Part shown: positions 62,332-64,000 of the stretch, in pieces
How the letters are laid out: every line of letters starts with the position of its first letter
Position numbering within the stretch: the stretch's first letter is position 1
Origin: JAVBLV01 sp031553195
GTDB lineage: Bacteria > Bacteroidota > Bacteroidia > Bacteroidales > P3
NCBI GenBank assembly: GCA_031553195.1
Contig: JAVBLV010000006.1
Span: 52,947 to 116,946, forward strand
Reading direction: 5' to 3'
DNA length: 64,000 nt
Made by a program: the position numbers and the translations under genes
The notes under the pieces: model-generated
Database searches by the model: none
Seen by the model: the letters and a program-made list of their open reading frames with translations, nothing else
What the model was told of the DNA's origin: nothing

Positions 62332-62931
62332 ATGAAAGTTATTGCCGTTTCTTATCCCGAACTATTCCCAGATGAACACAAACCTTTGACCGCTTTGTTC
62401 GAAAACGGATTGGAGATTCTTCATCTTCGAAAACCAGGTTCGACAATTGAGGAATTGTCCTTACTTCTGAAAAAAATACCTTCTCATTTTATAAAAAGAA
62501 TTGTGTTGCACGATTGTTTTGAATTGGCGGGTACTTTTCCTGTAAAAGGTCTGCACATCAATTCCCGCAACAATATAGTTCCCGAAGATTTTCAAGGCCA
62601 ACTGACTACTTCTTGCCATTCTATTGAGGATGTTGTTCTTAAAAAAGAAAACTTTCATTATGTTTTTCTCAGTCCTGTTTTTGATAGTATTTCGAAGCAA
62701 GGTTATGCATCTTCTTTTAGTGAAAACCAGTTAAAGGAAGCGGCAGATCAAAAGAATATCGATTCAAAAGTAATTGCGCTGGGGGGCGTAACTCCGGATA
62801 AGATACCGCAATTGCTTGCATGGCAATTTGGCGGTTTTGCGCTGTTAGGATATTTGTGGAACGAATTTATCAGAGATTCGGATGTTGACAAGCTTGTTCA
62901 GAGGTTCTTGAAATGCAAACAAAATTTTTAA
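62332..62931 (+). CDS. ThiE/TenI-like protein
   Basis: 199-residue TIM-barrel protein of the thiamin phosphate synthase superfamily. ILHLRKPG, RIVLHDCFELAG, GLHINSRN and VIALGGVTPDKI follow the ThiE layout, but the phosphate- and magnesium-binding residues are less well kept than in the next gene, so it may be a TenI-type thiazole tautomerase or a diverged ThiE. In Bacteroidales two such genes per thiamin cluster are usual. It is followed directly by the canonical thiE. Confidence 0.85.
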   Translation: MKVIAVSYPELFPDEHKPLTALFENGLEILHLRKPGSTIEELSLLLKKIPSHFIKRIVLHDCFELAGTFPVKGLHINSRNNIVPEDFQGQLTTSCHSIEDVVLKKENFHYVFLSPVFDSISKQGYASSFSENQLKEAADQKNIDSKVIALGGVTPDKIPQLLAWQFGGFALLGYLWNEFIRDSDVDKLVQRFLKCKQNF

Positions 62932-62933
62932 TT

Positions 62934-63575
62934 ATGGAAAGACTTCAATTTATTACTCATCAGACGGAGAATAACAATTGTTTTCAATCTGCGGAATTTG
63001 CTTTGAAAGGAGGAGTCCGGTGGATTCAGTTCAGGATGAAGAATGCCGAAATACCTGTTCAAGAGAAAGAGGCTTTGCAGATAAAGAAACTTTGCGAAGA
63101 TTATCGTTCTGTTTTTATTATCAATGACTCGCCTATGCTGGCTTTACAAGTAGACGCAGACGGAGTGCATTTAGGTAAAACGGATATGAATCCTTTGGAA
63201 GCCAGAAAATTGCTGGGGAGTAATAAAATAATAGGAGGAACCGCCAATACTTTCGAGGACATAAAAAGATTATATAACTCAGGAGTGGATTATATTGGTT
63301 TGGGGCCTTTCCGTTATACGCAAACAAAGCAAAACTTAAGTCCGGTACTTGGTTTGGAAGGATATGCCGATATTATGGATAAATGTTCGGGGTCAGGCAT
63401 ACGGATTCCGGTCTTTGCCATTGGCGGAATTACAGGGGAAGACATTTTACCCTTGTCGCAAACGGGAATCTTTGGAATGGCCCTATCATCAGTTATCGGC
63501 AATGCCGCAGATCCGGAAAAGGAAGCGAATAAATTGAAAAAAATTGTGGATGACTGTTATTCCACTGAAGTTTAG
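62934..63575 (+). CDS. thiE: thiamin phosphate synthase
   Basis: Joins HMP pyrophosphate and the thiazole phosphate to thiamin phosphate. 213 residues from the ATG at 62934, two bases after the previous stop; an ATG at 62913 would overlap by 19 nt. Conserved WIQFRMKN, VFIINDSPMLALQVDADGVH, LGKTDM, DYIGLGPFRYTQTK and PVFAIGGITGEDI are all present. The TAG stop adjoins element copy E, which ends the operon. Confidence 0.94.
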   Translation: MERLQFITHQTENNNCFQSAEFALKGGVRWIQFRMKNAEIPVQEKEALQIKKLCEDYRSVFIINDSPMLALQVDADGVHLGKTDMNPLEARKLLGSNKIIGGTANTFEDIKRLYNSGVDYIGLGPFRYTQTKQNLSPVLGLEGYADIMDKCSGSGIRIPVFAIGGITGEDILPLSQTGIFGMALSSVIGNAADPEKEANKLKKIVDDCYSTEV

Positions 63576-63736
63576 ATTTGTTTGAAAATTTTTCTATGAA
63601 GTATTTTGAATCTAAGAATGCTCTTTTTTTTTGTTGGTATTTTTACTCAATAGCGCTACTATTATTGAAAAATTCCGCCTGCAAAATCACTATTTTTTCT
63701 ATCAAAACCTTTCCCATAAAATGTTTGAATAACCTC
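63575..63736 (+). mobile_element. ~160-bp inverted-repeat element, copy E
   Basis: The most diverged copy (ends GATTTGTTTGAAAATTTTT and TTTGAATAACCTC). It begins at the last base of the thiE stop codon. Its internal frame starts like the others (MKYFESKNALF) but shifts near the end. Confidence 0.75.
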
Positions 63737-63803
63737 GAGATTCAAAACTATAAAGTCTTGACTTTTGAACATCAAAATGATATTTTATTTTACGCTATAT
63801 ACC

Positions 63804-64000
63804 GATCAGTATAAAAAAACAGGTGGTGATAATTTTTAATGTTTCTATCATAATGGTCAGAATGTAATAGACTGCATGTGATCTTTCTTTTGCCTTGACG
63901 CAAAAGAAACAAAAAGTCAAGGCTGACGACAGATATGCTAAAAAATCATTTGTTGCGGCTAAACAAAATAACTCGCCCGTCGACGCTGTTATTCCAACCC
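63804..64000 (+). mobile_element. second copy of the 390-bp element, cut by the window end
   Basis: From gatcagtataaaaaaacagg onward it follows the element at 19464 almost base for base to the end of the window (ctgttattccaaccc), with a few substitutions, small indels and the inverted hairpin loop at 63884-63909. The right end and target duplication lie outside the window. Confidence 0.85.

Noticed and set aside
1..64000. CRISPR array
   Set aside because: The repeats found are dispersed and not regularly spaced by unique spacers; no cas genes are present.

Overview
The window is an AT-rich chromosomal segment of a member of the Bacteroidota, most likely order Bacteroidales. The reasons are the promoter grammar (TTG, about 20 nt, then TAnnTTTG, seen several times at exact spacing), near absence of Shine-Dalgarno sequences, two secreted proteins ending in the gliding-motility/type IX secretion C-terminal domain, a fused CcsBA cytochrome synthase, a DAHP synthase-chorismate mutase fusion, and many SPII lipoproteins. 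I cannot name genus or family. No rRNA genes, CRISPR array, prophage or intact transposase gene is visible.

Layout. 1-3.5 kb: tRNA-Val, a small membrane protein, efp, an isolated thiH and a coiled-coil lipoprotein. 3.7-12.5 kb: a giant alpha-2-macroglobulin-like lipoprotein and a first FG-GAP/type B sorting-domain protein. 13-19.3 kb: patatin, a PepSY-like protein, a NarL/TPR-kinase two-component pair, and two small envelope proteins. 19.5-25.4 kb: a 390-bp non-autonomous mobile element, B12-dependent ribonucleotide reductase, an aminotransferase and DAHP synthase/chorismate mutase. 25.6-37.4 kb: nine minus-strand genes (LuxR regulator with a degenerate receiver, hemerythrin, CcsBA, Rid protein, c-type cytochrome lipoprotein, porin, di-heme oxidoreductase, imelysin, second porin) that look like one functional unit for periplasmic iron/redox work. 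37.6-50.5 kb: VanX-like dipeptidase, rodA-mrdA, a LuxE-like synthetase, FKBP isomerase, parE, a hybrid kinase and an SDR. 50.9-60.4 kb: carboxyltransferase plus biotin carrier, GtrA-like protein, second FG-GAP protein, peptide-binding lipoprotein, a sigma-54 activator and a small secreted PepSY-like protein. 61-63.6 kb: thiD-thiS-thiE-thiE.

The non-coding DNA is rich in repeats. I find (i) five copies of a ~160-bp element with terminal inverted repeats and two shorter palindromic derivatives; (ii) one complete 390-bp element with inverted ends and an 8-bp target duplication, plus a second copy cut by the window end; (iii) a G-rich motif in the signal-peptide codons of four exported proteins, always in the same reading frame (Trp-Gly-Leu/Gly); (iv) a ~75-bp AT-rich intergenic phrase in three copies plus fragments; (v) two near-identical 33-bp palindromes just upstream of start codons.

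The most system-like region is 25.6-37.4 kb: two porins, an imelysin whose motifs are in circularly permuted order, two heme-binding lipoproteins, the cytochrome c maturation enzyme and a hemerythrin-regulator pair, led by a promoter of exact consensus spacing at 37386-37416.
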